64,000 bases of DNA from Asticcacaulis sp. YBE204 (GCF_000495855.1 NZ_AWGF01000004.1:124001-188000); one strand, 5' to 3'; counted from the stretch's first letter, positions 6,903 through 15,907 are shown. Notes: generated by a model not told the origin, from the letters alone. Translations and numbers: made by a program.

Positions 6903-7337
6903 ATGAATTCGACCCTTCAAAATACGCCCGTTTCCTTTGACGACAAGGCGCCCAATCCCGTTGATATCCATGTCGGCGCCCGCGTGCGTATGCGACGGAA
7001 GTTTCTCGGTCTGAGCCAGGAAGCGCTAGCCGACCGGATCGGCCTGACTTTTCAGCAGGTGCAGAAGTACGAGCGCGGCACCAACCGCATCAGTTCGTCC
7101 AAGCTCTACGAGATTTCGCGCGTTCTGAAAGCGCCCGTGGCCTATTACTTCGAAGGCTTCGCTGGCAGCGAAGCCGAAGGGTTCAGCGAGTCGCACAGCG
7201 AGCAGGCCGTGCATGCCTTTCTGATGTCGGGCGAAGGCATCGAACTGGCCGAAGCCTTCCCGCGCATCAAATCGGCACAGCAGCGGCGCCGGATTCTCGA
7301 ACTGGTCCGCTCGCTGGCCGAAATCGACGAAGATTAA
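6903..7337 (+). CDS. XRE-family helix-turn-helix regulator (PraR-like)
   Basis: 144 residues with a Cro/CI-type helix-turn-helix at about 24-78 (VGARVRMRRKFLGLSQEALADRIGLTFQQVQKYERGTNRIS), the form widespread in alphaproteobacteria and close in pattern to PraR/PhrR-type regulators: a PNPVDIHVG lead-in and an APVAYYFEGF end of the domain. The C-terminal part is helical and ends in QQRRRILELVRSLAEIDED. It probably binds DNA as a dimer. The target is unknown; the palindrome at 6844 may be one. It stands as a single transcription unit closed by the terminator at 7346. Confidence 0.88.
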   Translation: MNSTLQNTPVSFDDKAPNPVDIHVGARVRMRRKFLGLSQEALADRIGLTFQQVQKYERGTNRISSSKLYEISRVLKAPVAYYFEGFAGSEAEGFSESHSEQAVHAFLMSGEGIELAEAFPRIKSAQQRRRILELVRSLAEIDED

Positions 7338-7345
7338 AAAAGATA

Positions 7346-7369
7346 CCGGGCATGGCGATCCATGCCCGG
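7346..7369. terminator. Intrinsic terminator between converging genes
   Basis: CCGGGCATGG (7346-7355), loop CGAT, CCATGCCCGG (7360-7369). An A-run lies on the left (leftward T-run) and CCTTATT on the right. It separates the XRE gene and the peptidase gene, which converge. Confidence 0.85.
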
Positions 7370-7377
7370 CCTTATTC

Positions 7378-9537
7378 CTACTTCAAATTCAGCACTGCGG
7401 CATAGAGGTCCGCCGTCTCCTCGTCGCGCTGCGAGCGCGTCGAGCCTAGCCCGTGTCCGGCATCGAAGTCGACGCGCAGCAGGACCGGCTTGCCCGACGC
7501 CGTAGCCTTTTGCAGACGCGCGGCCATCTTGGCGGCGTGCCACGGGGCGACGCGCGGGTCGGTCATGCCGGTGGTCAGGATGACTTCGGGGTATTTCGCC
7601 CCGTCCTTGACGTGGAAATAGGCGTCCATCTCGTAGATGGCGGGGAAGTCTTCGGCCGATTTGACGTCGCCAAATTCGGGGATGTTCGGCGCATTGTTCT
7701 GCTCGACTTCGCCGCGCGCCGGGTTCGACCAGCCGACCTGCGAAATGACTAGCCCGAACAGGTCCGGACGCTCGGTCAGGGCGCGGCCCATGGTGATGCC
7801 GCCCGCCGAGGCCCCGACGACGGCCAGTTTCGGCGTCGAGGTCCAGCCTTCCTTGATGAAGTACTCGCAGCAGTCGATCAGGTCGCGCCAGGTGTTCGGC
7901 TTGTTTTTCTTCTTGCCGGCCTCCCACCACGGGCGGCCATACTCGCCGCCGCCGCGCACGCCGGCCGAGGCCATGATGCCGCCCTTTTCCATAAAGGCGA
8001 CCTGACGCGCGCCGAAGGCCGGGCTGATCGAGACCTGATAGGAGCCGTAGGCGTCGACCAGCAATGGGTTCTTGCCGTCGCGCTTGAGGCCCTTTTTGAA
8101 CACCAGCGAGATCGGCACCATCGTGCCGTCGCGCGCCGGAGCGTGGCCGGTGATGACCTCGTAGGGCGACAGGTCGATGTCCGGTTTGGGGCTCAGGCCG
8201 GTGTCGCTGAGGACGCCCGTCTTCGGGTCGTAGCGCCAGATGCCGGTCGGATTGATCCAGCCCGAAATACGGGTGTAGAACCCGTCGATCAGCGGATCGG
8301 CGACCACGGCATAGACCCCGGCGTCGAACGGCATTTTCACGTCGGTCAGCTTGCCGGTCCAGTCGAGGCGGCGGAAGCGCTGATTGCCGCCGTCCATGAT
8401 CTGAAGATAAAGGGCGTCCTTGGCCACCGTGATCGCCTCGATCGGCAGTTTGCCCTGCGGCACGACCTCGACGGCGGCTTTCAGGTCCGGCTTGCGCGCG
8501 TCGAGTTTGAGGACGCGGCCCAGCGGCGTGTCCTTTTCTAGCAGCAGGTAAAGGTCGTTGCCTCTCAGCGCGGCATAGGTGACGCCGTCTTCGGGCTTAC
8601 AGACGAGTTGCCATTTGGCGGTGCCGGCGATCGCGTCCTTCAGCGGTGCGGCCAGCAGATGCATCTCGTGGCGCACGCCCTCGAACAGGCCCAGCAGCGC
8701 GATGTCCGAACCCGGCGTGACCATGACGAAGGGGAACTCGTAGGCGCTGTCGGTGATGCCCGGGACGGCGGTGCGCGAGAAGATCAGTTTGTCGGTCTTC
8801 GCCTCGCTGCCGAGTTTATGCAGATAGCTGATGCGGTCGGCGTAGTAGTCCGCGGCCCCTAGCACGGCGTCGGCCCGACCGCGCATGAAGAAGAAGCCGC
8901 TGGAATCGGGAAGCCACGACGGCGAGCCGTACTGCGCCCGGTCGAGCGCGTCGGGCAGGACTTTCAGCGTGGCGACCTCTAGCACGCGAATGGTCGAATT
9001 TTCAGACCCGGCCTCCGATGATCCATAGGCCAGATACTTGCCGTCGGGCGACGGCGACCAGTAGTCAATCGAGATATGGGCGCCGGTCGCACCTTTCATG
9101 GTCTCCGGGTCGATGAGCAGAATGTCCTTGCCGCCATCACGGACATAGATCTTGTTGTTGTTGGCGCCGGCGGGACGGCGCTCGAAGAACAGCTTGTCGC
9201 CGACGGGTTGCACGGTAAGGGCCGCCGCCGTATCGCCGGACAGGGCGGCGACGCGCTTGGCCAGATCGGCGCGACCAGGGAGGGCGTCGAACCAGGCGCG
9301 GCTATAGGCCGCCTGCCCCTTCATGAACGGCTCCCACTCCTTGTCCTTGGTCGTCGTCTCCATCCAGCGGTACGGATCGGGCAGGGTGATGCCGAAGCGG
9401 GTGTCAACGACGGTGTCAATGCGGGCGACGGGCTGTTTGAGGGCCGGTGTGGCGGCGCGGACGGCGGCGGGCAGGAGGCTGAGCGAAAACAGGCTGGAGG
9501 CGGCAGCCAGCATTTGCCGGCGGTTGGACACGGTCAT
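7378..9537 (-). CDS. Prolyl oligopeptidase-family serine peptidase (S9), Tat-exported
   Basis: 719 residues from the ATG at 9537, chosen because AAGGAA stands eight bases before it and because the protein then begins with a Tat signal (SNRRQMLAAASSLFSLSLLPAAVRAA). An N-terminal seven-bladed propeller is followed by an alpha/beta hydrolase domain. The catalytic triad is visible: Ser577 in GASAGG, Asp660 in MTDPRV and His695 in DAGHGLG. It should cleave short proline-containing peptides in the periplasm or outside. S9A enzymes usually have GGSNGG at the serine, so GASAGG marks a divergent branch. It reads leftwards as a single gene. Confidence 0.9.
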   Translation of the reverse strand: MTVSNRRQMLAAASSLFSLSLLPAAVRAATPALKQPVARIDTVVDTRFGITLPDPYRWMETTTKDKEWEPFMKGQAAYSRAWFDALPGRADLAKRVAALSGDTAAALTVQPVGDKLFFERRPAGANNNKIYVRDGGKDILLIDPETMKGATGAHISIDYWSPSPDGKYLAYGSSEAGSENSTIRVLEVATLKVLPDALDRAQYGSPSWLPDSSGFFFMRGRADAVLGAADYYADRISYLHKLGSEAKTDKLIFSRTAVPGITDSAYEFPFVMVTPGSDIALLGLFEGVRHEMHLLAAPLKDAIAGTAKWQLVCKPEDGVTYAALRGNDLYLLLEKDTPLGRVLKLDARKPDLKAAVEVVPQGKLPIEAITVAKDALYLQIMDGGNQRFRRLDWTGKLTDVKMPFDAGVYAVVADPLIDGFYTRISGWINPTGIWRYDPKTGVLSDTGLSPKPDIDLSPYEVITGHAPARDGTMVPISLVFKKGLKRDGKNPLLVDAYGSYQVSISPAFGARQVAFMEKGGIMASAGVRGGGEYGRPWWEAGKKKNKPNTWRDLIDCCEYFIKEGWTSTPKLAVVGASAGGITMGRALTERPDLFGLVISQVGWSNPARGEVEQNNAPNIPEFGDVKSAEDFPAIYEMDAYFHVKDGAKYPEVILTTGMTDPRVAPWHAAKMAARLQKATASGKPVLLRVDFDAGHGLGSTRSQRDEETADLYAAVLNLK

Positions 9538-9661
9538 GGGAAATTCCTTGAATATGGAATGAGGAATGGCAGGCACGGCAATGCTGAACTGAGAATGGTT
9601 GAAGTGGTAACTTTGTTACGCATTCTGTCAAGACGGTAATATGGGGCAGGGTTACAGGCGC

Positions 9662-9693
9662 AAAAAAGCCCTCCGGCGCTAACCGGAGGGCTT
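9662..9693 (-). terminator. Leftward intrinsic terminator of the M13 peptidase gene
   Basis: On the minus strand AAGCCCTCCGG and CCGGAGGGC form a stem followed by six Ts (AAAAAA at 9662-9667 on the plus strand). It lies downstream of the M13 peptidase gene, beyond repeat pair A1. Confidence 0.85.
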
Positions 9694-9702
9694 ATCAATT
9701 CT

Positions 9703-9843
9703 TATACCTCCCTGCACTTCAGTGCGGGGAGGGGACCATTTGGCAGAGCCAATAGTAGTGGGGTGTATTCGTTCAGCTTTACGGTGCCACCCCACCCGTC
9801 ACTGCTCCGCAGTGCCACCCTCCCCGCCAGCGGGGAGGTATAG
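9703..9843. repeat. Inverted-pair repeat, family A (pair 1)
   Basis: The left unit starts with TTATACCTCCCTGC and continues to GGGGAGGGGACC and GTGGGGTG; the right unit is its rough inverse, ending in CCCCGCCAGCGGGGAGGTATAG. Together they make a 140-bp palindrome-like element. Similar pairs lie at 12031, 23088 and 35363. It fills the gap between the S9 peptidase promoter and the M13 peptidase stop codon. Confidence 0.8.
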
Positions 9844-9850
9844 TTTGGCG

Positions 9851-11992
9851 TTACCAGATTTTGACGCGGTCTTCCGGCTTGAGGTAATACTTGCCGTCCT
9901 TGACGTTGAACGCCTTGTACCATTCGTCGATATTGCGCATCGGGCCGATGACGCGGAACATGCCCGGCGAGTGCGGATCGGAAACGACCTGCGCGCGCAG
10001 GGCGTCGTCGCGGTACTTGGTCGCCCAGACCTGCGAGAAGCCGAGGAAGACGCGCTGATCGCCGGTGATGCCGTCGAGTACCGGAGCCTCCGCGCCCTTG
10101 AGCGACAGGCGATAGGCTTCGAGGCCCATCAGCACACCGCCCAGATCGGCGATGTTCTCGCCCATGGTCAGGCCGCCCTGAACGTGCGCGCCGGGGAGCG
10201 GCTCGTAGGTGTCGTACTGCGCGCCGAAGATCTTGGCCTGAGCGTCGAACTTGGCACCGTCTTCCGCCGTCCACCAGTCGCGCAGGAAGCCGTCACCGTC
10301 GGACTTACGGCCCTGATCGTCGAAGCCGTGGGTGATCTCGTGGCCGATCACGCCGCCGATGGCACCGTAATTGACCGCCGGATCGGCCTTCGGGTCGAAG
10401 AAGGGCGGTTGCAGGATGGCGGCAGGGAAGACGATCTCGTTACGCGTCGGCGAATAATAGGCGTTGACGGTTTGCGGCGTCATGCCCCATTCGAGCGGAT
10501 CGACCGGCTTGTTGAGCTTGGCCAGACGCTCGTTCCAGCGGAACTGAGAGTTACGGACGATGTTGCCGAAAAGATCGTCGGCCTTGACCTCCAGCTTGGA
10601 ATAGTCCTTCCACTTGTCCGGATAGGCGATCTTGACGCCGAACTTGTTCAGCTTCTCGTGCGCCTTGGCCTTGGTTTCGGCGCTCATCCAGGTCAGACCG
10701 TCGATGCGCTTGCCCATGGCGGTTTTCAAATCCGCCACGAGGCCCTGCATCATGACCTTGGATTCGGCCGGGAAGTAGCGGCTGACGTATTCGCGACCGA
10801 GCGCTTCGCCCATCGCACCGTCGGTGACCGACAGGGCGCGCTTCCACAACGGACGCTGGACCTTTGCGCCCGAAAGATCGCGCGAACGGAACTCCCACTG
10901 ACGCGTCGAGAAGCGGTCGGACAGGTAAGGTGCGGCTTCGTCGACCGTCTTGAAAGTCTGCCACGCCTTGATCGTTTCCAGCGGCGTGTCGGCGTAGATC
11001 TTCGCAATCTTAGGGAAGGCGGTGTTTTGCGACACGACGATCTTCTCGGCCTTGTCGAGACCCGAGGCCTTGAAGAAGGTGACGAAGTCGAAGCCCGGCG
11101 ACGCGGCGGCGATCTCCTTGATCGTCATCGGGTTGTAGGTCTTGTTGTCGTCGCGGTTTTCGATGCGCGACCACGAGGCCTCGGCGATCTTGGTTTCGAA
11201 GGCGACGATGTCCTTGGCGGCCTGAGCAGCGTTGGGGTAGCCGACCATGCGCAGAACATCGGTGACATAGGCCTCGTACAGCGTCTTTTTGGCCGCGAAG
11301 CCGTCCTTCAGGTAGTAATCGCGGTCCGGGAGGCTGAGGCCCGATTGCGAGACGTAAAGGATGTTGATGCCGGGGTTCTTCTGGTCGGCATTGATCGACG
11401 GCCCGAAGATCGAGGCGCCGAACTTGCCCGAGGTCTGGCCCATATAGGCAGCCATCTCGCCCTTGGTCTTAATCGCGCGGATGTTGGCCAGCGTTGGGGC
11501 CAGCGGCGCGATGTCGAGCGCGTTGCGCGACTTCGTGTCCATCATCGAATTGTAGAAGTCGGCGATCTTCTTTTCGTCGCCGGTCAGGCCCTGTTTCGTC
11601 GACAGGTCGTCGATGATGACCTTCAGGCGGTTGTCCGACAGGTTGCGCAGTTCGATGAAAGCGCCCCACGAGGTGCGGTCGTCGGGGATGACGATGGCAT
11701 CGACGGCCTTGCCATTGGCGTAGCGAAAGAAGTCGTCGCCGGGATTTACGGAGGTGTCCATGCCCTTGAGGTCGAAGCCCCAGGTGCCGAAGGTGCGTGC
11801 GACCGTCGAGTTGAGGCCGCCCGGTTCGGTGCCGTCCGCGCCGCCGCCCGACAACAGGGCATCGACGGTGGGAAGGCTTTGGTAGAAGCACATCTCGTCA
11901 AGGCAGCGACGCTCATCGGCGTGGGCGAGGGCGGGCGTGACGAGGCTCAGGGCCAAGGCGGTGGTGGCGAGCAGTGGGAAACGTGTACGCAT
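9851..11992 (-). CDS. M13 family (neprilysin/PepO-like) zinc endopeptidase
   Basis: 713 residues with an N-terminal signal peptide (about 1-26, LLATTALALSLVTPALAHA). The zinc site is HEITH (His551-Glu552...His555), followed by GFDDQG, with the third ligand in GENIADLGG. The substrate-binding NAYYSP motif and the C-terminal tryptophan (VKIW) are also present. It should cleave oligopeptides in the periplasm. Together with the neighbouring exported S9 peptidase it suggests peptide scavenging. Only a 34-base spacer separates its start from a family A repeat, so the promoter must be short or lie within the repeat. Confidence 0.93.
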   Translation of the reverse strand: MRTRFPLLATTALALSLVTPALAHADERRCLDEMCFYQSLPTVDALLSGGGADGTEPGGLNSTVARTFGTWGFDLKGMDTSVNPGDDFFRYANGKAVDAIVIPDDRTSWGAFIELRNLSDNRLKVIIDDLSTKQGLTGDEKKIADFYNSMMDTKSRNALDIAPLAPTLANIRAIKTKGEMAAYMGQTSGKFGASIFGPSINADQKNPGINILYVSQSGLSLPDRDYYLKDGFAAKKTLYEAYVTDVLRMVGYPNAAQAAKDIVAFETKIAEASWSRIENRDDNKTYNPMTIKEIAAASPGFDFVTFFKASGLDKAEKIVVSQNTAFPKIAKIYADTPLETIKAWQTFKTVDEAAPYLSDRFSTRQWEFRSRDLSGAKVQRPLWKRALSVTDGAMGEALGREYVSRYFPAESKVMMQGLVADLKTAMGKRIDGLTWMSAETKAKAHEKLNKFGVKIAYPDKWKDYSKLEVKADDLFGNIVRNSQFRWNERLAKLNKPVDPLEWGMTPQTVNAYYSPTRNEIVFPAAILQPPFFDPKADPAVNYGAIGGVIGHEITHGFDDQGRKSDGDGFLRDWWTAEDGAKFDAQAKIFGAQYDTYEPLPGAHVQGGLTMGENIADLGGVLMGLEAYRLSLKGAEAPVLDGITGDQRVFLGFSQVWATKYRDDALRAQVVSDPHSPGMFRVIGPMRNIDEWYKAFNVKDGKYYLKPEDRVKIW

Positions 11993-12030
11993 GGTCTGTC
12001 CGGTATAGAGGGGGGCGAATGGGGTTACTT

Positions 12031-12202
12031 TTCATACCTCCCCGCTACGCGGGGAGGGGGACCGCGCGCTTTAGCGCGGGGTGGTGGGGGCCTTTGGAGT
12101 GTTCAACGCGCGGCGCGGGTCGATCCTTCGCAAGGCCCCCACCGTCTTTTTGAGCTGGCGCTCAAAAATCCACCTCCCCCACGGGGTGGGGGAGTATGAA
12201 AT
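12031..12202. repeat. Inverted-pair repeat, family A (pair 2)
   Basis: The left unit (TTCATACCTCCCCGCTACGC, then GGGGAGGGGGACC and GGTGGTGGGGGCC) is mirrored by the right unit (GGCCCCCACC ... CCACCTCCCCCACGGGGTGG, GGGAGTATGAA). The pair fills much of the 397-base gap between the M13 gene and the Kef gene. From 12203 to 12389 I see only AT-richer promoter-like DNA with no clear motif. Confidence 0.85.
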
Positions 12203-12389
12203 AAGCAGCCTCATACAGGCCGTGAAAGTAGGGCTGTCGTCCCCAGTGAAAATAGGCTCATTTGAAACGACGCGGCACCATGGCGCATTTTTTTGCGTTC
12301 GTCTCATAAAATTTCTTTCATAATCGGAAGCTATGTCGCAGGTTGTCTCATAAGGGAGTTTTACTCGTATCACGAAGGGGATCTACGCG

Positions 12390-14213
12390 TTGCCGATGAA
12401 TCTGCTACCGGAAGGGACCGCCGCGCATGTGGCGACGTCAGGCACCAGTTCGTCGGGTATCGCGTTTCTGATCGCCGCGGCGGTCTTCGTACCGTTTTTC
12501 CACCGCTTTCGCGTCTCGCCGGTCCTCGGGTTTCTGCTGGTCGGCGCGCTTCTGGGGCCGTTCGGCCTAGGACGGCTGGAAGACCATGTACCCTTCGTCT
12601 CGATGTTCACCATCTCGCAAACCGAGGATGTGCATCAACTCGCCGAACTGGGCGTCGTCTTTCTTCTGTTCGCCATCGGGCTGGAACTGACCTGGGAGCG
12701 CCTCAAGGCCATGCGGCGAATGGTCTTCGGGCTGGGGGCGCTACAAATCGTGCTGTGCGCCGCCGTGTTGACCGGGCTGTTCCTGCTGCTGGGGCGCAGC
12801 ATCGGCGGTTCCGTCGCCGTGGCGATGGGGTTGGCCCTGTCGTCGACGGCGATGGTCATGCCCGTCATGGCCGAGCGCAAGCGTCTGCATACAGCCACGG
12901 GTCGCAGCGTCTTCGCCGTCCTGCTGGCGCAGGATCTGGCCGTCGCGCCGATCATGGTCACGGTCATCGTGCTGGCGTCAGGCACCGACTCCTTCGGCAT
13001 CAGCGGCTTGCTGGCGCTCATTCCCGCCATCCTCGCCATCGGCCTGATCGTCGTCGGCGGGCGTTTGCTGCTCAGGCCGCTGTTCCGCTCGGCGGCGCTG
13101 GCCAAAAGCGCGGAAATCTTCATGGCGGCCTGTTTCCTCGTCGTTCTGGTGTCCGGGCAACTGGCGGTCTGGGCCGGGTTGTCGATGGGGCTGGGGGCCT
13201 TTATCGCCGGGCTGCTGCTGGCCGAAACCGAATATCGCCGCGAAATCGAAATGATGGTCGAGCCATTCAAAGGCCTGCTGCTCGGCCTGTTCTTCGTCAC
13301 GGTTGGCGCGCGGCTCGACTTCGCCATCGTCATGGCCCAGCCGGTGCTGGTTCTGGGGTTTGCTGTGGCCCTGATCGCGCTCAAGATCGCCATTGTCGCC
13401 CCGATCGCGCGCAGCTTCGGCCTGAGCTGGCGCGGCGCGCTGGAAGCCGCCGCCGTGCTGGCCCCGGCGGGCGAGTTCGCCTTTGTCATCATCGACGAGG
13501 CCGTAGGGCGCAAGCTGGTCTCGTCAGGTTTCGGCCACGCCGTGATCGTTTCGGCCATCGTCTCGATGTTCCTCGTCCCGGCGCTGGCCATGCTGGGCGG
13601 TAAGGTCAATCGCAAATCCGCCGTGGCGGAGAGCGAAACGGCGGTCGCGCCGTCGCAGGTTTCCGAAAAGGTCGATGTGCTGGTGGTCGGCTATGGGCGC
13701 GTCGGCGAGCTGGTCGTCGATATGCTGAAGCGGCACGATATCCCGTTCGCGGTGATCGACGCCAATCCGCGCGTGACCTCGCGTGCGCGCAAGGAGGGCG
13801 TCGAAGCGTGGTACGGTGATGCGTCAAACCCCGAAATGCTGCTAAGGATGGGGCTCGATAATGTTCGCGCGGTGGTGGTCACGGTGTCGAACGCCACCTT
13901 TACCGATAATGTGGTCTCAGCGGTACGGACGGTGCGCACCGATGTCGGCCTGATCGCGCGCGCGCGCGATGCCCGCCACGCCGAAAAGCTTTACGGTCTG
14001 GGGGTCACCGACGCCGTGCCCGAAACCATCGAGGCCTCGCTGCAACTGGCGGAAAACACGCTGGTCGATCTGGGGGTGCCGATGGGGCTGGTCCTGGCCT
14101 CGATCCACGAAAAGCGCGACGAGTTCCGCAAGGACCTGCTCAAATACGCACCGGATGGTCATGTGCCGCGCATCCTGCGCTCGACCCTGCGAAAGGCGGC
14201 AGGCGAGGCGTAA
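12390..14213 (+). CDS. Kef-type K+/H+ antiporter (CPA2) with RCK domain
   Basis: 607 residues in the inner membrane. An N-terminal Na+/H+-exchanger domain with about a dozen hydrophobic helices includes LLFAIGLELTWERL and SSTAMVMPVMAERK, typical of KefB/KefC and YbaL. A TrkA-N (RCK) nucleotide-binding domain follows at about 425-550, with GYGRVGELV at about 434. TTG at 12390 is the preferred start because GAAGGGG ends nine bases before it; the ATG two codons later would be 15 bases away. It probably exports potassium in response to cytoplasmic nucleotide or redox signals. KefC versus YbaL cannot be told apart by eye. Confidence 0.9.
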   Translation: MPMNLLPEGTAAHVATSGTSSSGIAFLIAAAVFVPFFHRFRVSPVLGFLLVGALLGPFGLGRLEDHVPFVSMFTISQTEDVHQLAELGVVFLLFAIGLELTWERLKAMRRMVFGLGALQIVLCAAVLTGLFLLLGRSIGGSVAVAMGLALSSTAMVMPVMAERKRLHTATGRSVFAVLLAQDLAVAPIMVTVIVLASGTDSFGISGLLALIPAILAIGLIVVGGRLLLRPLFRSAALAKSAEIFMAACFLVVLVSGQLAVWAGLSMGLGAFIAGLLLAETEYRREIEMMVEPFKGLLLGLFFVTVGARLDFAIVMAQPVLVLGFAVALIALKIAIVAPIARSFGLSWRGALEAAAVLAPAGEFAFVIIDEAVGRKLVSSGFGHAVIVSAIVSMFLVPALAMLGGKVNRKSAVAESETAVAPSQVSEKVDVLVVGYGRVGELVVDMLKRHDIPFAVIDANPRVTSRARKEGVEAWYGDASNPEMLLRMGLDNVRAVVVTVSNATFTDNVVSAVRTVRTDVGLIARARDARHAEKLYGLGVTDAVPETIEASLQLAENTLVDLGVPMGLVLASIHEKRDEFRKDLLKYAPDGHVPRILRSTLRKAAGEA

Positions 14214-14220
14214 TTATTGC

Positions 14221-14255
14221 ACCTGTCTTCATTATTGGTTATAATGAAGACAGGT
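14221..14255. promoter_or_regulatory. Perfect 15-bp-arm palindrome: operator/promoter of parDE
   Basis: ACCTGTCTTCATTAT (14221-14235), five bases, ATAATGAAGACAGGT (14241-14255) form a perfect inverted repeat. It contains TATAAT (14239-14244) and ends just before the parD ribosome site (AGGAG, 14259-14263). The position and symmetry fit autorepression by the ParD/ParDE complex. Confidence 0.8.
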
Positions 14256-14270
14256 GTTAGGAGAATGCGC

Positions 14271-14525
14271 ATGTCCCATACCACGACCATGACGGTTCGC
14301 GTCAGCGGTGCCCTGAGCGATTTCGTCGCTCAAAATGTCGGGGCTGACGGTGCCTATGAAAATGTAAGCGAATATATTCGCGACCTTATTCGTAAGGATA
14401 AGTCACAAGCCGATGAGCGCGCTTTTGAACGACTGAAAGCGGAATTGACTCAGGCCTTTTCGGCTCCTGAAACATCTTACCAACCGTTGTCGGCGGCAGA
14501 AGTCATTGCTCGCAACAGGTCGTAG
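14271..14525 (+). CDS. ParD-like antitoxin (ribbon-helix-helix)
   Basis: 84 residues. Start at 14271 because AGGAG lies seven bases upstream; the in-frame ATG at 14265 is too close to it. The N-terminal strand TTMTVRVSGALSDFV and the helices YENVSEYIRDLIRKDK are of ribbon-helix-helix type (CopG/ParD, CC2985-like antitoxins), and the charged C-terminal tail would wrap the toxin. It is followed after two bases by the ParE-like toxin gene and preceded by the palindrome it probably binds. Base composition is richer in A+T than in the flanking kef and tyrA genes, as often seen for transferred toxin-antitoxin cassettes. Confidence 0.88.
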   Translation: MSHTTTMTVRVSGALSDFVAQNVGADGAYENVSEYIRDLIRKDKSQADERAFERLKAELTQAFSAPETSYQPLSAAEVIARNRS

Positions 14526-14527
14526 GC

Positions 14528-14839
14528 ATGGCTGTGCGGATTCAAGAGGCCGCCTCGGTACGCCTTGATGAAATTTACAGGTTCACGCGCGACAGATGGG
14601 GCGATGCGCAGGCGGATACATATATTAACGGACTGTTTCAGACGTTTGCACGTATTGAAAGCCGCAGCGTTAACTCCCGACCCGTCCCGGCGGAATTTGG
14701 CGTCGATGGCTATGTCTTCCGTTATGAAAGCCATTTCGTCTATTGGAGATGGCTATCGAATGGCGACATCGGTATCGTGACAATACTGCATCAGCGGATG
14801 CACCAGATCGAATGGCTCAAGGACGCATTTGGTCTATGA
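14528..14839 (+). CDS. ParE-like toxin (RelE/ParE superfamily)
   Basis: 103 residues of ParE type: an N-terminal strand (VRIQEAASVRLDEIYRFTRDRWG), a helix with YINGLFQTFARI, and the core strands ending in YVFRYESHFVYWRWL and IGIVTILHQRM. ParE-type toxins usually act on DNA gyrase, but the target cannot be read from sequence. Two bases separate it from the antitoxin, so translation is probably coupled. It converges with tyrA, with only three bases between their stop codons. Confidence 0.88.
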   Translation: MAVRIQEAASVRLDEIYRFTRDRWGDAQADTYINGLFQTFARIESRSVNSRPVPAEFGVDGYVFRYESHFVYWRWLSNGDIGIVTILHQRMHQIEWLKDAFGL

Positions 14840-14842
14840 GCG

Positions 14843-15604
14843 TCAATCCGCCGCGTGGCTGTGGGCTTCCAAACGGTCGCGCAGACCGTCGATCTCGGCG
14901 AAGAAGCGCTTGCGGATTTCGGCCGCGAACGGATTGTCGCGCTCGATCGACATGAACAGTTCGTCGGAATCCCCCTGCACAAGGCCGACACCCTGCATCA
15001 TCAGGTCGTAGGAACGCGTGGTGTGGACGCGCGGCAGGGGCTCAAGGCCGCTCAGCACCTTGGCGATCATGTGGGTCAGGCCCTGCACGGCGGCCAAAGC
15101 GCGGTCGTGGATTTCCGGCGTCGTCAGCGATACCTTGAGGTCCAGCGTCCGCTCGAAAAACTGCACGATGGGTTTCAGGTGACGCACACGCACCGGGCAG
15201 ACGACGATTTCCATACCGTGGATGCCGAATTTCGCCGATTGCGGGCCGAACAAAGGGTGCGTACACAGGATCGAGACCTGTGGCGGCAGGGCCTCCTGAA
15301 GCCACGCGGCGGGCTTAACCTTGACCGAACCGACGTCGATGACGAGGCCGTCCAGCGGCACGTGCGGCCCGATCTTCGTCGCCAGTTCTTTCAGGGTACG
15401 GATCGGCGTGGCGAGGATGACGACCTTGCAGCCGGCGGCTTCTTCGAGCGAGACCAGCGAGACATTGTGGCGCTTGGCATAGGCCCTGGCTTCGGGCGAC
15501 GGGTCATAGGCCAGGATGTCGAAATAGGGCGCCAGATGACGCACGATCAGCCGCCCGAAGGCCCCTAACCCGAACAGACCCAGTCTGTGAACTTTTTTCA
15601 CCAC
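14843..15604 (-). CDS. tyrA: Prephenate/arogenate dehydrogenase family protein
   Basis: 253 residues with an N-terminal Rossmann NAD(P) domain (LGLFGLGAFGRLI, about 8-20) and family motifs ILATPIRTL, THPLFGPQS and the helical domain with VQGLTHMIAKVL. It should oxidatively decarboxylate prephenate or arogenate in tyrosine synthesis. The short form without chorismate mutase or ACT domain resembles plant-type arogenate dehydrogenases; substrate and cofactor preference are not readable. It is transcribed leftwards as a single gene, tail to tail with the toxin gene. Confidence 0.85.
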   Translation of the reverse strand: MVKKVHRLGLFGLGAFGRLIVRHLAPYFDILAYDPSPEARAYAKRHNVSLVSLEEAAGCKVVILATPIRTLKELATKIGPHVPLDGLVIDVGSVKVKPAAWLQEALPPQVSILCTHPLFGPQSAKFGIHGMEIVVCPVRVRHLKPIVQFFERTLDLKVSLTTPEIHDRALAAVQGLTHMIAKVLSGLEPLPRVHTTRSYDLMMQGVGLVQGDSDELFMSIERDNPFAAEIRKRFFAEIDGLRDRLEAHSHAAD

Positions 15605-15846
15605 GTCACGTCGCTTTTATAGTTATCTTTTTAGAAGGGAGGCGGCGTAGCATGTTCTAAACAGCTGTGCGACATTAAACGCCAAACCCGCGTATAATTA
15701 GATGGATTTTGCAGGAATTAAGGGTGTTTTTGCAAATATCTTGCGCCGCGTGGCAAAAATTTGCACGAACCTGTCGTTGCTTTTGCAAACAAAGCGGTTG
15801 CATTCGTTCTTAAATCGCAACACGTTTCTTTTGTTACTAAATAAAA
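15605..15846. other. Low-GC intergenic region upstream of tyrA
   Basis: AT-rich stretch holding the tyrA promoter. TTGC words recur at least five times between about 15725 and 15810 (TTTTGCAAAT, TTTGCACG, CGTTGC, TTTTGCAAAC, GGTTGCATT). No ORF or stable hairpin stands out. The meaning of the repeated word is unknown. Confidence 0.35.
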
Positions 15847-15880
15847 TGCCGTCGATGCTGTTCATTCGGCATCGACGGCA
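15847..15880 (-). terminator. Leftward terminator of the EF-hand gene
   Basis: TGCCGTCGATGC (15847-15858) pairs with GCATCGACGGCA (15869-15880). Reading leftwards the stem is followed by ATTTTATTTAG, a T-rich tail. It lies 27 bases beyond the stop codon of the EF-hand gene. Confidence 0.85.
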
Positions 15881-15907
15881 AGCAAAGTCTAAGTTGAGAG
15901 CGGTAAT

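Noticed and set aside
9722-12199. 825-codon plus-strand frame opposite the M13 peptidase gene
   Set aside because: The minus-strand protein has HEITH, GENIADLGG and a signal peptide; the plus-strand frame shows no domain and runs through repeats at both ends.
12031-12202. CRISPR-like array from regularly repeated GC-rich words
   Set aside because: There are only two inverted units, no direct repeats with unique spacers and no cas genes.
14471-14520. Mobile element carrying the ParDE pair
   Set aside because: No integrase, transposase, terminal repeats or attachment-site duplication is seen; only base composition hints at transfer.
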